The position numbers and the translations under genes were made by a program. Positions 17,921 through 26,292 of a stretch of DNA of 64,000 nt are shown here, one piece after another (the first letter of the stretch is position 1; each line of letters begins with the position of its first letter). Below the pieces are notes generated by a model, which made no database searches, was not told where the DNA came from, and saw only the letters and a program-made list of their open reading frames with translations. This DNA comes from Lacimicrobium alkaliphilum (lineage in GTDB: Bacteria; Pseudomonadota; Gammaproteobacteria; Enterobacterales; Alteromonadaceae): positions 157,115 through 221,114 of the forward strand of contig NZ_NISX01000006.1 in NCBI RefSeq assembly GCF_002591895.1, written 5' to 3'.

Positions 17921-19930
17921 ATGTGCGGAATAGCTGGCATCTTTGCCAACACCCCTGAGCGTGAAATAGATTCACAAATACTGGTCAATATGGCGGCTAT
18001 AATGCATCACAGAGGGCCGGACAATTACGGATATTGTAACCCTAAGGAAGTGGGGGTTGGGTTCAGCCATGCCCGTTTGTCGATTATTGACCTGAACGAA
18101 AGCCGTGGCCGTCAACCCTTTTTCCTGCATGGTGGCAGGGTGATTTTCGCCCACAATGGTGAATTTTATGATTATCAGCGCCTGCGCGGTGAGCTGACAG
18201 CGGAAGGCGAATATTTCGAAACTAAAAGTGATTCAGAAATTGTACCCCATCTGTACCTGCGAGAGGGGATGGATGAAACCCTGAAACACCTGCGCGGTGA
18301 GTTTGCCTTTTCTTTGTATGATGAGCAGCAGGACGCACTGTACCTGGTCAGAGATCGCTTCGGCATTAAGCCGCTGTACTGGACCCAAACTAATAACCAT
18401 ATTGTGTTTGGCTCTGAGGTGAAAACGGTACTGGCCCATCCTGAAGTGAACGCAGAATTTGACAGTCACGGTTTGTTTCATCAGCTTATTCAGGTGATGG
18501 TGCCGGGTACTACGGCTTTTAAGGGTGTGCATCAGGTTGAACCGGGTTACATGCTCAAAATTACCCGTAAAGATGGCAAGTTCAATATCGAGAAAACCAA
18601 ATACTGGGATATGGATTTCCCCACCCCTGAACAGCGCCCGCGTATGGACGATGATTATTACATTAAAGGCGTTCGTGACCAGCTGTTAGAGGCCGTTCAA
18701 CTTCGCCTTACTGCGGATGTGCCGGTAGGGTGCTATCTTTCGGGGGGCATTGATTCCTGTTCCATTCTTGGCCTGGCATCGGCCGCGGCGCAGGATCCCA
18801 TTCGCGCCTTTACCATCAGTTTCGATAACGATGAATATGATGAAGCCAGTATCGCCACTGAAATGGCCCGCGCCACGGGCGCCGAACAGGATATCCTGAA
18901 ACTTAATGCGGAGTTGTTGTATGACAATTTCTCCCGCACCATCTGGCACACTGAACGAACCATCTACAATACACTGGCGGTTGCCAAGCTGATGATGAGC
19001 CAGCATGTGACCCACAATGACTACAAAGTGGTGTTGACAGGCGAGGGGTCTGATGAACTCTTTGCGGGTTATCCGGCTTTCAGAAAAGACATGTTCCTGC
19101 ATGGTATGGAAGGGCTGAATGCCGAGCAGGCGGCAGAATGGCAGCAAACTCTGGCCGAATCGAACAAACTGTTCCAGGGTGCGATGTTACCTAAAGACGA
19201 ATATGTGTCTGAGAAGATTAATGCCAAAGTCGGCTTTACCCCCAGTTGTCTGCAACCCTGGCTGGGCTGTTCTGAGCTGGCCCGTAATCTGTTGACGCCG
19301 GAAATTCGTGAAGAGCTGGCAGATTACGAGCCGGGCGAGGCGATTGCCGACAGACTGGACGAGGATTTTCTGACTGATCGCCATCCATTGGACAAGGCGC
19401 AGTATGTGTGGATTAAAACCATGCTGGAAGGGCAGATTCTTACCTGGGGCGGAGACAGAGTGGATATGGCTAACTCTATGGAAGCAAGACCGCCGTTTCT
19501 GGATCACCATCTGGCTGAGTTTGCGGCCACCATTCCCCCTGAAATGCGCATTAAGGGCAGCAAGGAAAAATACGTATTACGCGAAGCCATGAAAGGCTTA
19601 TTGCCTACGGTGTTGTATGAGCGCCAGAAATTTGCCTTTATGGCGCCGCCGGCACATACCGACGATAAAAAGTGGCAAAAGCTCAAAGGCCTGTTTGAAC
19701 GTTATGCTTCAAAAGAAAAGCTGGAAAAGGCTGGCTTTATCGATGCGGATTATGTGCAGACCCTGATGCGAAAACAGGAGAGCCGTGATACCGACCCGGC
19801 CGACAAGGTACAAATTGACGCTGTACTTAACCATGTGCTCGGTGTGATGCTGTTACATCATCACTTTATCGAGCAGGATCTTCCTCAACTGGCCCATGAT
19901 AAGGCGCAGGAATTAGGCTGGGTAGTTTAG
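17921..19930 (+). CDS. asnB: asparagine synthetase B-type glutamine-dependent amidotransferase
   Basis: The N-terminal class II glutaminase domain starts with the catalytic Cys directly after Met (MCGIAGIFAN) and contains HHRGPDNYGY, ARLSIIDL and AHNGEFYDY. The C-terminal synthetase domain has the PP-loop YLSGGIDSCSI near residue 275, LTGEGSDELFAGYPA and NSMEARPPFLDHHLAEF. It is 669 residues against 554 for E. coli AsnB, the extra length being in the C-terminal half and tail. The family adenylates a carboxylate and amidates it with glutamine nitrogen. Asparagine formation is the default guess. Position behind an unusual carbamoyltransferase allows a different carboxylate substrate. AGGAG precedes the ATG. 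A GTTTTCAG/CTGAAAAC hairpin lies in the 74-bp gap upstream. Confidence 0.87.
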   Translation: MCGIAGIFANTPEREIDSQILVNMAAIMHHRGPDNYGYCNPKEVGVGFSHARLSIIDLNESRGRQPFFLHGGRVIFAHNGEFYDYQRLRGELTAEGEYFETKSDSEIVPHLYLREGMDETLKHLRGEFAFSLYDEQQDALYLVRDRFGIKPLYWTQTNNHIVFGSEVKTVLAHPEVNAEFDSHGLFHQLIQVMVPGTTAFKGVHQVEPGYMLKITRKDGKFNIEKTKYWDMDFPTPEQRPRMDDDYYIKGVRDQLLEAVQLRLTADVPVGCYLSGGIDSCSILGLASAAAQDPIRAFTISFDNDEYDEASIATEMARATGAEQDILKLNAELLYDNFSRTIWHTERTIYNTLAVAKLMMSQHVTHNDYKVVLTGEGSDELFAGYPAFRKDMFLHGMEGLNAEQAAEWQQTLAESNKLFQGAMLPKDEYVSEKINAKVGFTPSCLQPWLGCSELARNLLTPEIREELADYEPGEAIADRLDEDFLTDRHPLDKAQYVWIKTMLEGQILTWGGDRVDMANSMEARPPFLDHHLAEFAATIPPEMRIKGSKEKYVLREAMKGLLPTVLYERQKFAFMAPPAHTDDKKWQKLKGLFERYASKEKLEKAGFIDADYVQTLMRKQESRDTDPADKVQIDAVLNHVLGVMLLHHHFIEQDLPQLAHDKAQELGWVV

Positions 19931-19951
19931 GTTTTCTAAGGCAATTGTGGA

Positions 19952-19982
19952 CAGGCCGATACCCAGCCGGGTTCTCGGCCTG
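19952..19982. terminator. Hairpin after asnB
   Basis: CAGGCCGA and TCGGCCTG form a perfect 8-bp stem, extended inside by ACCC/GGGT. It lies 22 bp after the asnB stop. There is no T-run, so it may be an mRNA 3'-end stabiliser rather than an intrinsic terminator. Confidence 0.5.
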
Positions 19983-20014
19983 ATCATCAAAACACGCGGG
20001 TATTTAAAGATTGT

Positions 20015-20275
20015 CTCGCAGAGGCGCTAAGGCGCAGGGTTGGGTACCGCAGAGAAGGTACTTAGCGCTGAAATATACGGAGAAAGTAAACGAATTAACA
20101 AGCGTATAGATACACTTTATCAAATAATAGCAAAGCCCTAGCGTCTGTGCGCGAGATGAACCCCGCTCGCGTTTTTTATGTGGTTAGTGGTAAAAAGCAT
20201 TCAACCACGAAAGGCACGAAAAGACACGAAAGAATACCACAAGCATCTTTCTTTGCGCCTTAGCGCCTCTGCGAG
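20015..20275. repeat. Repeat pair with perfect 22-bp arms in gene-free stretch 19931-20381
   Basis: Bases 20015-20036 and 20254-20275 are exact inverted copies of a 22-mer starting CTCGCAGAGGCGCTAAGG. They enclose about 217 bp that include a CACGAAAGGCACGAAAAGAC segment near 20205-20225. That segment, reversed, resembles the TTTTTCGTGGTTGAAGGC unit at 42249 and 63803. No gene is present. The family recurs at 4146, 5903 and 54213. Confidence 0.8.
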
Positions 20276-20381
20276 ATAAATGCTTTTAGCTCTTGCAGCA
20301 GGAAAGAGGTTATTTGATATCGAGCCTCTTTAGCGCTTTGTTGTGCGCCTCACCCCGTTCTCTTTTGCCGACAGCCAACGC

Positions 20382-20801
20382 TTAAAGGGTAATGGAGTCG
20401 TACACTACAACCTTAGCCCACAGATGGGAGTATTGTTCGACAAACTCCTGATGCAGGGGATGAACCTGATAACTATTTTGCCCCTCTGTATTGTCAAAAA
20501 ACATGGTCTCTGAAACCTGATAGCTGTTATCCACCACTTCTCGCTTTTCGGTAGAAGCCGGAACGCCGATCTGTAAACCGCGTATACTTTCAATCCGGCG
20601 CAGGTCGTTGAGCCCCTCAACCAGCTTATCGCGATCCTCAATCGAATCTGGATTCTTAAGCCAGAAAAATACCTGATGAGTCAGTTTAGGTAACTGGCTA
20701 CATATTTGTTGCGCACCTGCTTTTGCTTTGCCTGACAGCAGCGAGGCCGCGCCCAACACTGCAGTAGTGGAAAGAAAACGTCGGCGGGAAGTATCGGCCA
20801 T
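20382..20801 (-). CDS. Tat-exported Dabb-domain protein
   Basis: I place the start at 20801 (CAGGAG upstream) rather than at the longer frame. It then opens with a twin-arginine-type signal MADTSRRRFLSTTAVLGAAS. The remaining 110 residues form a dimeric alpha-beta barrel (stress-responsive A/B barrel, Dabb): LTHQVFFWLKNPDSIEDRDK, LRRIESIRGLQIGVP, VDNSYQVSETMFFDN and a final VVVYDSI strand. Dabb proteins are small and mostly uncharacterised, with some acting as enzymes in polyketide or stress pathways. It lies 86 bp after the exchanger gene on the same strand and may be co-transcribed with it. Confidence 0.8.
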   Translation of the reverse strand: MADTSRRRFLSTTAVLGAASLLSGKAKAGAQQICSQLPKLTHQVFFWLKNPDSIEDRDKLVEGLNDLRRIESIRGLQIGVPASTEKREVVDNSYQVSETMFFDNTEGQNSYQVHPLHQEFVEQYSHLWAKVVVYDSITL

Positions 20802-20887
20802 GAGATGCTCCTGATTGAAACCTGCTTTCAAGTTACCAGAGTTATACCAATCCGCATAGATAATTGCCCACTGATTCCGGGCAAATA

Positions 20888-21925
20888 TTACAAATTCTGG
20901 TCTATCAGCAGCCATGCTCCGCCAAGATAAAGCAGTATAAGCAATACGCTCTCCACGCCAATGCGCCCCGGGCCCTGGCGCTCTCGGCGGATCAGCCCCA
21001 TCATCAGAATGCCAGACATTAATAACGTCAGGCCCGCCCAGAAGAGCGTGTCGTCGGTCATGGTGTGGTAAATAGAGCCTTTGCGATAGGAGATGTCTGA
21101 AGCGGCAGTGAACAGGGTATCGAAGGCGTTGCCGCCAATAATACCGCCCACTGCCAGGGTGAGAGCGCCCCGTCTTACCGCAGCAATTGAGGTCACCAGT
21201 TCAGGTATGGACGTGCTGATCGCGGTAAGCATTACCCCGACAATGGTCTGGGTCAATCCTGTCTGGGAGGCGATAACCGTCGCCGAAGGTTCTAAGGTCC
21301 AGCCTGCCACGCCGAGAATTACAAACAACAATGTAAATTCAGCCCAGAGTCGACCCATGGAGGACATCTGGCTGGTATCGTCTGGTTGGTCTTCCCGTGT
21401 TTCCCGTGTTCTGGTGGGGGCCCACATTGGTGAGATATGAGCACTCTGTGACAGATGGATACCATACATATATGCAATAAAAAGCACAGGGGTGACCGGA
21501 TGTACGCCCCAAAAGGTTACATCTGGCAGTAGTGGTGCGATCATAATTAACGCCAGCAGCGTAATCAGCAAGGCGTTTTGTATCATGTTGGGCACTGACG
21601 CGGCGGCATGCTCCAGGTTGGCACGCCGATAAACCATGTCGGCAACTGCGAGGAAGAAGGTCTGCACGGCGATGCCGCCAAGGGCATTACTGACAGCCAG
21701 TTCTGCATTGCCATTCCAGGCTGCGGTCACCGACAGCACCGAGCCACCAATGGATGTAGCCGCGCCAAGCAATACCGCACCCGCAGCAGCTTCGCCAATT
21801 CCGGTACGATCGGCCAACTGATCAACAATCAGTGTAATGCGGGTACCCGCCACCGCAATGACTAACGCGCAGGATGAGAATACCAGCAATGCCTGCATTA
21901 AGGTCCAGTTTTCGGGATTCAGCAA
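20888..21925 (-). CDS. sodium/calcium exchanger (CaCA family) membrane protein
   Basis: The 345-residue protein has about ten transmembrane helices and the two alpha-repeats of cation/Ca2+ exchangers. The N-terminal repeat is AVLLGAATSIGGSVLSVTAA with SNALGGIAVQTFF. The C-terminal repeat is MLTAISTSIPELVTSIAAVR with GGIIGGNAFDTLF. The second keeps the Glu of the family (TSIPE), but the first has GGS in the matching place (TSIGGSVLS), so the usual Glu there appears missing. It exchanges cations across the inner membrane. Ion specificity is uncertain because of this change. Confidence 0.82.
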   Translation of the reverse strand: MLNPENWTLMQALLVFSSCALVIAVAGTRITLIVDQLADRTGIGEAAAGAVLLGAATSIGGSVLSVTAAWNGNAELAVSNALGGIAVQTFFLAVADMVYRRANLEHAAASVPNMIQNALLITLLALIMIAPLLPDVTFWGVHPVTPVLFIAYMYGIHLSQSAHISPMWAPTRTRETREDQPDDTSQMSSMGRLWAEFTLLFVILGVAGWTLEPSATVIASQTGLTQTIVGVMLTAISTSIPELVTSIAAVRRGALTLAVGGIIGGNAFDTLFTAASDISYRKGSIYHTMTDDTLFWAGLTLLMSGILMMGLIRRERQGPGRIGVESVLLILLYLGGAWLLIDQNL

Positions 21926-22029
21926 CTATGCGCTCCTTATCTTACTGAGTATTATCTCATTTCTACTGACCGTAATATAATACACTCAGTAGTATTTGTA
22001 TGGCGCTCTAGGGCAGCAGAGAAAAGTAT

Positions 22030-22344
22030 ATGAAAGAAAGTGACTGGAAAAAGTTTAAAATAATCAAAGAAAAAGCCATTGAACGATTCTGCACTGAGAC
22101 GCTGGAAGAGTTCGGGCAGATTATATCGAACAGCGAAGAGCATATTCATAACCGTTACCTTCAGCTCTATACACAGGTGCAGGATCGAAATAAAGAGATG
22201 GCGCGGATATTTGACGGCCACAGCAGAAATAATGCGTGGTGCCAGCTTATTGCAATGCGGGCCAGAGGTCTGGCAGATGAATCATTGTTAGCCGAATTGT
22301 CTGAGGAATTTCTTCAGCAAACTGATCCCAAGCGTTTTGGCTAA
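22030..22344 (+). CDS. Small helical cytoplasmic protein (unknown)
   Basis: The 104-residue protein begins MKESDWKKFKIIKEKAIERF and is predicted almost wholly helical and highly charged, without signal peptide or membrane helix. The internal GHSRNNAWCQLIAMRARGLA and a C-terminal LLAELSEEFLQQTDPKRFG look like a conserved small-protein family of Alteromonadales, but I cannot name it. It is a stand-alone gene, divergent from the exchanger and followed by a repeat-rich gap. A 13-base match to the end of the mobile element lies just upstream (about 22003-22015). Confidence 0.6.
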   Translation: MKESDWKKFKIIKEKAIERFCTETLEEFGQIISNSEEHIHNRYLQLYTQVQDRNKEMARIFDGHSRNNAWCQLIAMRARGLADESLLAELSEEFLQQTDPKRFG

Positions 22345-22500
22345 AGGTTTTTCAAGCACGAAAGGCATTAAATGACACAAAAAAATACCAGAAGCACCGC
22401 CAGCCTGGCCCAATAAATTGGGCCCCGTGTAGGGTTGAATTTATTCGACAAATATCCTGAGGCGGTCCATTAGATTGGGCTCTACAGGGGCAACACAGCG
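22345..22500. repeat. Dispersed repeats: GGCCCAATAAATTGGGCC family
   Basis: The palindrome GGCCCAATAAATTGGGCC (22407-22424) is followed by TGTAGGGTTGAATTTATTCG (22429-22448). The palindrome recurs at 4286-4303 and a version of the second block at 4240-4259. CAAGCACGAAAGGCATTAAA near 22352-22371 resembles the CACGAAAGGC unit at 20204 and 63836. No gene is present. Confidence 0.7.
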
Positions 22501-22505
22501 TAGAG

Positions 22506-22958
22506 TCAGTCAAAATGCAGTTTGGGTTTTTTACGCAGCGCGTAAAATGCCCATCCGCCAATCAATCCGGACAGTGCCTGTAACGCCAGACCGGTATTGC
22601 TTCTGGCTCCGGCAATCAGGGTGATGTCCATAATCGGCTGCATTGCCATCACAATACTGAGCATAGCCAATGCGCCTGCTACGGGATAAAGCAGTCCTCC
22701 CGGGGTGCCGGTTTTTTTGCATACCCATCCGCCAAAACACAACGCAATCAGCATTCCCACGGCGATAACGGCGCCATAGCCTGGTAATAATCCCCACCAG
22801 TCACTCAGCGTCATTTGCAGGCGTTCAAAAGGGGGAATGACAATACCCTGTTGTTCCAGACCAGATAGCACCATCTGACTGTGGGCGATACTGGCAAAGG
22901 TAAAGGTTGTCAGCCAGGCGAGAATAAAGCGAAGCGTCAATCGGGCAAATTTTTCCAT
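22506..22958 (-). CDS. Inner-membrane protein of unknown function
   Basis: The 150 residues include an N-terminal signal or anchor helix (LTLRFILAWLTTFTFASIAH) and three further hydrophobic segments: GAVIAVGMLIALCFGGWVC, LYPVAGALAMLSIVMAMQPI and GLALQALSGLIGGWAFYALR. It ends in a basic KKPKLHFD tail. No catalytic motif is recognisable. It is divergent from the sugar dehydrogenase gene and could share a regulatory region with it. Confidence 0.65.
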   Translation of the reverse strand: MEKFARLTLRFILAWLTTFTFASIAHSQMVLSGLEQQGIVIPPFERLQMTLSDWWGLLPGYGAVIAVGMLIALCFGGWVCKKTGTPGGLLYPVAGALAMLSIVMAMQPIMDITLIAGARSNTGLALQALSGLIGGWAFYALRKKPKLHFD

Positions 22959-23060
22959 TAGGTGTACTCTTTAAGCATTCGGCCTAAAATCTAAGTAAAA
23001 CAAATAATTGCATAGTTGGTGAATAATTAACACACTGTCTGAAAACGCTGAGGAATATCT

Positions 23061-24161
23061 ATGTTACTGATCAAACGATTGATACTGTTGCTTGCCTTAA
23101 GCTGGACTGCTGCTGTGTCAGCTAATGAGGCGGACTTCGGCGACTATGAGATTCAGACGCTGGCCTCCGGGTTACATTATCCATGGGCGACGGTGGAATT
23201 GCCTGATGGCAGCGTGCTGGTTACAGAGAAACCGGGCCAGCTGCGACGCATTCAGGATGGAAAAATTTCACCGCCAATTCAGGGGGTACCTCAGGTTTAT
23301 TATAAGAGCCAGGGCGGGTTAATGGATATTATTCTGCACCCTCAATACAATGCCACCGGCTGGATATATCTCACCTACGCCCACGGCAGTGATGAGGCCA
23401 ATCAACTGCGCCTCATGCGCGCGCGGCTTGAGGACGATACACTGACAGACCAGCAGATTTTGTTCAGTGCTGAGCCAGTCAAAGCGACACCTGTGCATTA
23501 TGGTGGCCGGCTTGTTTTTATGGACGACAATACCCTGGTACTCAGCAGTGGTGACGGCTTTGATTATCGTGAACAGGCGCAGAATCCTGCCAGTCATCTG
23601 GGTAAGTTAATTCGTTTAAATGATGATGGCAGTATTCCGGCAGATAATCCGCAAATTGAAGGCGCGGCAGAAGGGGTGTACAGTCTCGGTCATCGCAATG
23701 CTCAGGGGCTGGCCTGGGACCCCTTCAAAACGTTGCTGTTTTCTAACGAGCATGGCCCCGCCGGTGGAGATGAGATCAATATTATTCGTCCTGGGCGTAA
23801 TTATGGCTGGCCGGTGATCACGTATGGAAAGGATTACTCCGGCGCCAATATCAGCCCTTTTACCGAATATCCGGGAATGATACAGCCGCTGGTAGACTGG
23901 ACGCCTTCCATTGCACCCTCCGCATTGGTGGTTTATCGCAGAGCCATGTTTCCTGAACTGGACGGCAACCTGCTGTCAACAACACTTAAATCAAAGGAAG
24001 TGCGACGGGTTGTACTTGGTGGTATCGAAGTGCGAGAACAACAAAGCCTGTTTACTGAACTGGATGTGAGGTTACGGGATATTGCACTGGCAAGTGATGG
24101 TGCGATTTATCTGTTAACGGATGAAGAATCGGGACGCTTACTGAAAGTGATACGGGATTGA
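23061..24161 (+). CDS. PQQ-dependent aldose sugar dehydrogenase-type protein (YliI family)
   Basis: The 366-residue periplasmic protein has a signal peptide (LLIKRLILLLALSWTAAVSA) and a six-bladed beta-propeller of the soluble glucose dehydrogenase / YliI type. Diagnostic segments are ASGLHYPWATVELPDGSVLV, GGLMDIILHPQYNATGWIYL, YSLGHRNAQGLAWDPF, NEHGPAGGDEINIIRPGRNY and DWTPSIAPSALVVYR. Family members oxidise aldose sugars with PQQ and calcium. No pqq genes are in the window. Length agrees with YliI (371). It is convergent with the HU gene. Confidence 0.88.
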   Translation: MLLIKRLILLLALSWTAAVSANEADFGDYEIQTLASGLHYPWATVELPDGSVLVTEKPGQLRRIQDGKISPPIQGVPQVYYKSQGGLMDIILHPQYNATGWIYLTYAHGSDEANQLRLMRARLEDDTLTDQQILFSAEPVKATPVHYGGRLVFMDDNTLVLSSGDGFDYREQAQNPASHLGKLIRLNDDGSIPADNPQIEGAAEGVYSLGHRNAQGLAWDPFKTLLFSNEHGPAGGDEINIIRPGRNYGWPVITYGKDYSGANISPFTEYPGMIQPLVDWTPSIAPSALVVYRRAMFPELDGNLLSTTLKSKEVRRVVLGGIEVREQQSLFTELDVRLRDIALASDGAIYLLTDEESGRLLKVIRD

Positions 24162-24169
24162 GAGAATAT

Positions 24170-24219
24170 CAGGGGCGCGCACTTTCACATACCGGGTATG
24201 AGAGAGCGCTGAGCCCCTG
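24170..24219. terminator. Long imperfect hairpin between convergent genes
   Basis: CAGGGGC (24170) and GCCCCTG (24213-24219) close a 50-base hairpin with GCGC/GCGC in the middle and CATACC/GGGTATG at the tip. It lies between the stops of the sugar dehydrogenase and HU genes. It lacks a clear T-run on either side, so it may work as a bidirectional mRNA 3' structure. Confidence 0.5.
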
Positions 24220-24230
24220 CATCAGAAACC

Positions 24231-24503
24231 TTAGTTACAGGCGTCTTTCAGTGCTTTACCTGCTTTGAAAGAAGGCAGCTTGGAGGCAGCGATCTGAATA
24301 GTCGCACCAGTTTGTGGGTTACGGCCGGTACGGGCGGCGCGTTCGGAGATTTTAAAGGTACCAAAACCCAGGATAGCGACTTCGTCACCACTGGCCAGGG
24401 CTTCTGTTACTGCGCCAGTGAAGGCGTCAACAACACGGCCAGCTGACGCTTTAGATACATCAGCGCTTTCTGCGATACGGTTAATAAGATCAGTTTTATT
24501 CAT
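24231..24503 (-). CDS. hup: DNA-binding protein HU
   Basis: The 90 residues are a complete HU chain: [40 protein letters not shown], the DNA-binding arm [20 protein letters not shown], and [12 protein letters not shown] at the end. HU is a dimeric nucleoid protein that bends DNA. The sequence resembles both the alpha and beta chains of enteric bacteria, so I do not choose between hupA and hupB. Strong translation is likely: AAGGAAGC lies just before the ATG at 24503. It is monocistronic. Confidence 0.95.
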   Translation of the reverse strand: MNKTDLINRIAESADVSKASAGRVVDAFTGAVTEALASGDEVAILGFGTFKISERAARTGRNPQTGATIQIAASKLPSFKAGKALKDACN

Positions 24504-24758
24504 TGAATGCTTCCTTTTGTTTTACGTTGATAGTGAGCAGAAGCTAAGCTACTCCAAACTCATTATTTTAGCGACGGCTGCCGGGTATATGACGGTACTC
24601 GGAGTTACCAAAAAACATACATTACCCGCGTGCACCTGGCACAGTCTTTATATCACACCCTATCTGTTATCACATCTGACAAAACGCGATTGCGGCTCAG
24701 GCTGTGATAATTTGATTAATGGTTATACTGCGCTGCCCTGAAAGAGCAGCAATCATCA

Positions 24759-26288
24759 TTAACGCACAACCAGACGAATCCCGCAACCCCGCATGTACTC
24801 TGCTTCAAGCTCGAGGTCGGCCAGGACCAGCGGAGAATTCTGTAACCAGTGCTGGTCAAATTCCAGTATTAACTTATCTTGTTTCGCTTGTGCACTAATT
24901 TCGGGTAAAAAATCATCCTGGCGTCGAATATTTAAAAGCACGCCAAGTTGCAGGATACAAATCAGCTTCAGTACCTGTTCGTTGCTGTATTCAATAAACT
25001 CCGGTAACTCATTAGTGCGAACTTTTTTGCGGTGAAAACGCACCAGAGTGGCGAGCAGATCCTGCTGTTGCTGGTTAAAGCCGGGCAGTTCAGCATTTTG
25101 CAGTATGTATCCGGAATGATGCTGTACCCGGCGTGAGTTGATTTGTAATCCGACTTCATGGAGCAGTGCAGCCCAGCCCAGTAATTGTTGTAATTCTGTC
25201 GTCTGCAGGCACCAATCTGACGCAACCTGCTGATAAATTTCCAGTGTGGTCTGCAATACCCGCCTGGCATGGTCAGTATCCACATCATAGCGGGTGGCAA
25301 GACTATCGGCGGTGCGCTCGCGAATATCATCATGTTCCAGGCGGTCCTCCATTTCATAGATGACCCCCTCGCGCAGGGCTGAAGGTGAAAAGACCAGCTC
25401 TGTTATATTCAGGCTATCAAAACTGGCAGCCAGAATGGCCAGGCCAGCGGCAAATACCGGGGCGCGTTCTTCGCTTAAGCTTTTAAAGGGCAGAAGTGAG
25501 TATTGGCCAGCCTCACAGCAACGTTTGATGATTGTCTCTATCTGGCTGAGGTTCACAGTGCCAGGTTTGGCTTGTGGATCAATCTCTTCGGCAATACTGA
25601 CTATGGTCTTGATGGTTCCTGACGTGCCGATGCACTGGTCCCATGCCAGTTTGCGAAAGCGGCGCTGAATCATCTCCAGCTCCTGGCCTGCCGCCAGCCT
25701 GGCTTTATGAAAGGCTTTGGGTCTGAGTTCGGAACGGGTGAAGTATCGCTGCGTATAATTTACACAGCCCATCTGCAAACTACGCAATAACAGAGGTGTA
25801 AAACCTTCCCCGATAATAAACTCAGTGCTGCCACCACCAATATCCATTACCAGTCGTTTGCCGCTGTTTTCACTGGTATGGGCCACACCCTGATAGATCA
25901 GCCGGGCTTCTTCAATGCCGGCGATAATCTCAACGGGATAAGCCAGAACCTTGCGTGCCGCTTTGATAAATACATTAGCGTTGCGGGCCTGGCGCAGGGT
26001 ATGCGTTGCAACGATACGCACCGAGTCAGGATTAAAGCCGCGCAGACTGTCGGCAAATTGCTGCAGAGTTTCTATGCCTCTGTCCATGGCTTCGTGGCTG
26101 AGGATATCTTTTTCATCAAGGCCTTCCGCCAGCCTGACTTTTTGCTTAACTTTATGCAGGATCTGCACACTACCTGCATTTATGCGCGCCACAATCAGGT
26201 GAAAGCTGTTTGAACCGAGATCCAGCGCGGCCACATGGGTTGTGTCCCTGACTTCTATATCGTTGAACGCTGTATCGAGTTGGTTCAT
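24759..26288 (-). CDS. ppx: exopolyphosphatase (Ppx/GppA family)
   Basis: The 509 residues contain the ASKHA ATPase-type fold of Ppx: VAALDLGSNSFHLIVARI, VRIVATHTLRQARNANVFI, AGIEEARLIYQGVAH, RLVMDIGGGSTEFIIGEG and GTSGTIKTIVSIAEE. A C-terminal HD-like helical region follows (LLGWAALLHEVGLQINSRR and YILQNAELPGF). It releases phosphate from the ends of long polyphosphate chains. Length matches E. coli Ppx (513). It lies 4 bp downstream of ppk on the same strand, the classic ppk-ppx operon. Confidence 0.94.
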   Translation of the reverse strand: MNQLDTAFNDIEVRDTTHVAALDLGSNSFHLIVARINAGSVQILHKVKQKVRLAEGLDEKDILSHEAMDRGIETLQQFADSLRGFNPDSVRIVATHTLRQARNANVFIKAARKVLAYPVEIIAGIEEARLIYQGVAHTSENSGKRLVMDIGGGSTEFIIGEGFTPLLLRSLQMGCVNYTQRYFTRSELRPKAFHKARLAAGQELEMIQRRFRKLAWDQCIGTSGTIKTIVSIAEEIDPQAKPGTVNLSQIETIIKRCCEAGQYSLLPFKSLSEERAPVFAAGLAILAASFDSLNITELVFSPSALREGVIYEMEDRLEHDDIRERTADSLATRYDVDTDHARRVLQTTLEIYQQVASDWCLQTTELQQLLGWAALLHEVGLQINSRRVQHHSGYILQNAELPGFNQQQQDLLATLVRFHRKKVRTNELPEFIEYSNEQVLKLICILQLGVLLNIRRQDDFLPEISAQAKQDKLILEFDQHWLQNSPLVLADLELEAEYMRGCGIRLVVR

Positions 26289-26292
26289 TAAT

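Noticed and set aside
22003..22015. GGCGCTCTAGGGC matches the terminus plus flank of the mobile element at 42507-42519 (reverse strand)
   Set aside because: Only 13 bases match and no second terminus or internal loop is present nearby. It could be a solo end or chance, so it is not called as a third copy.
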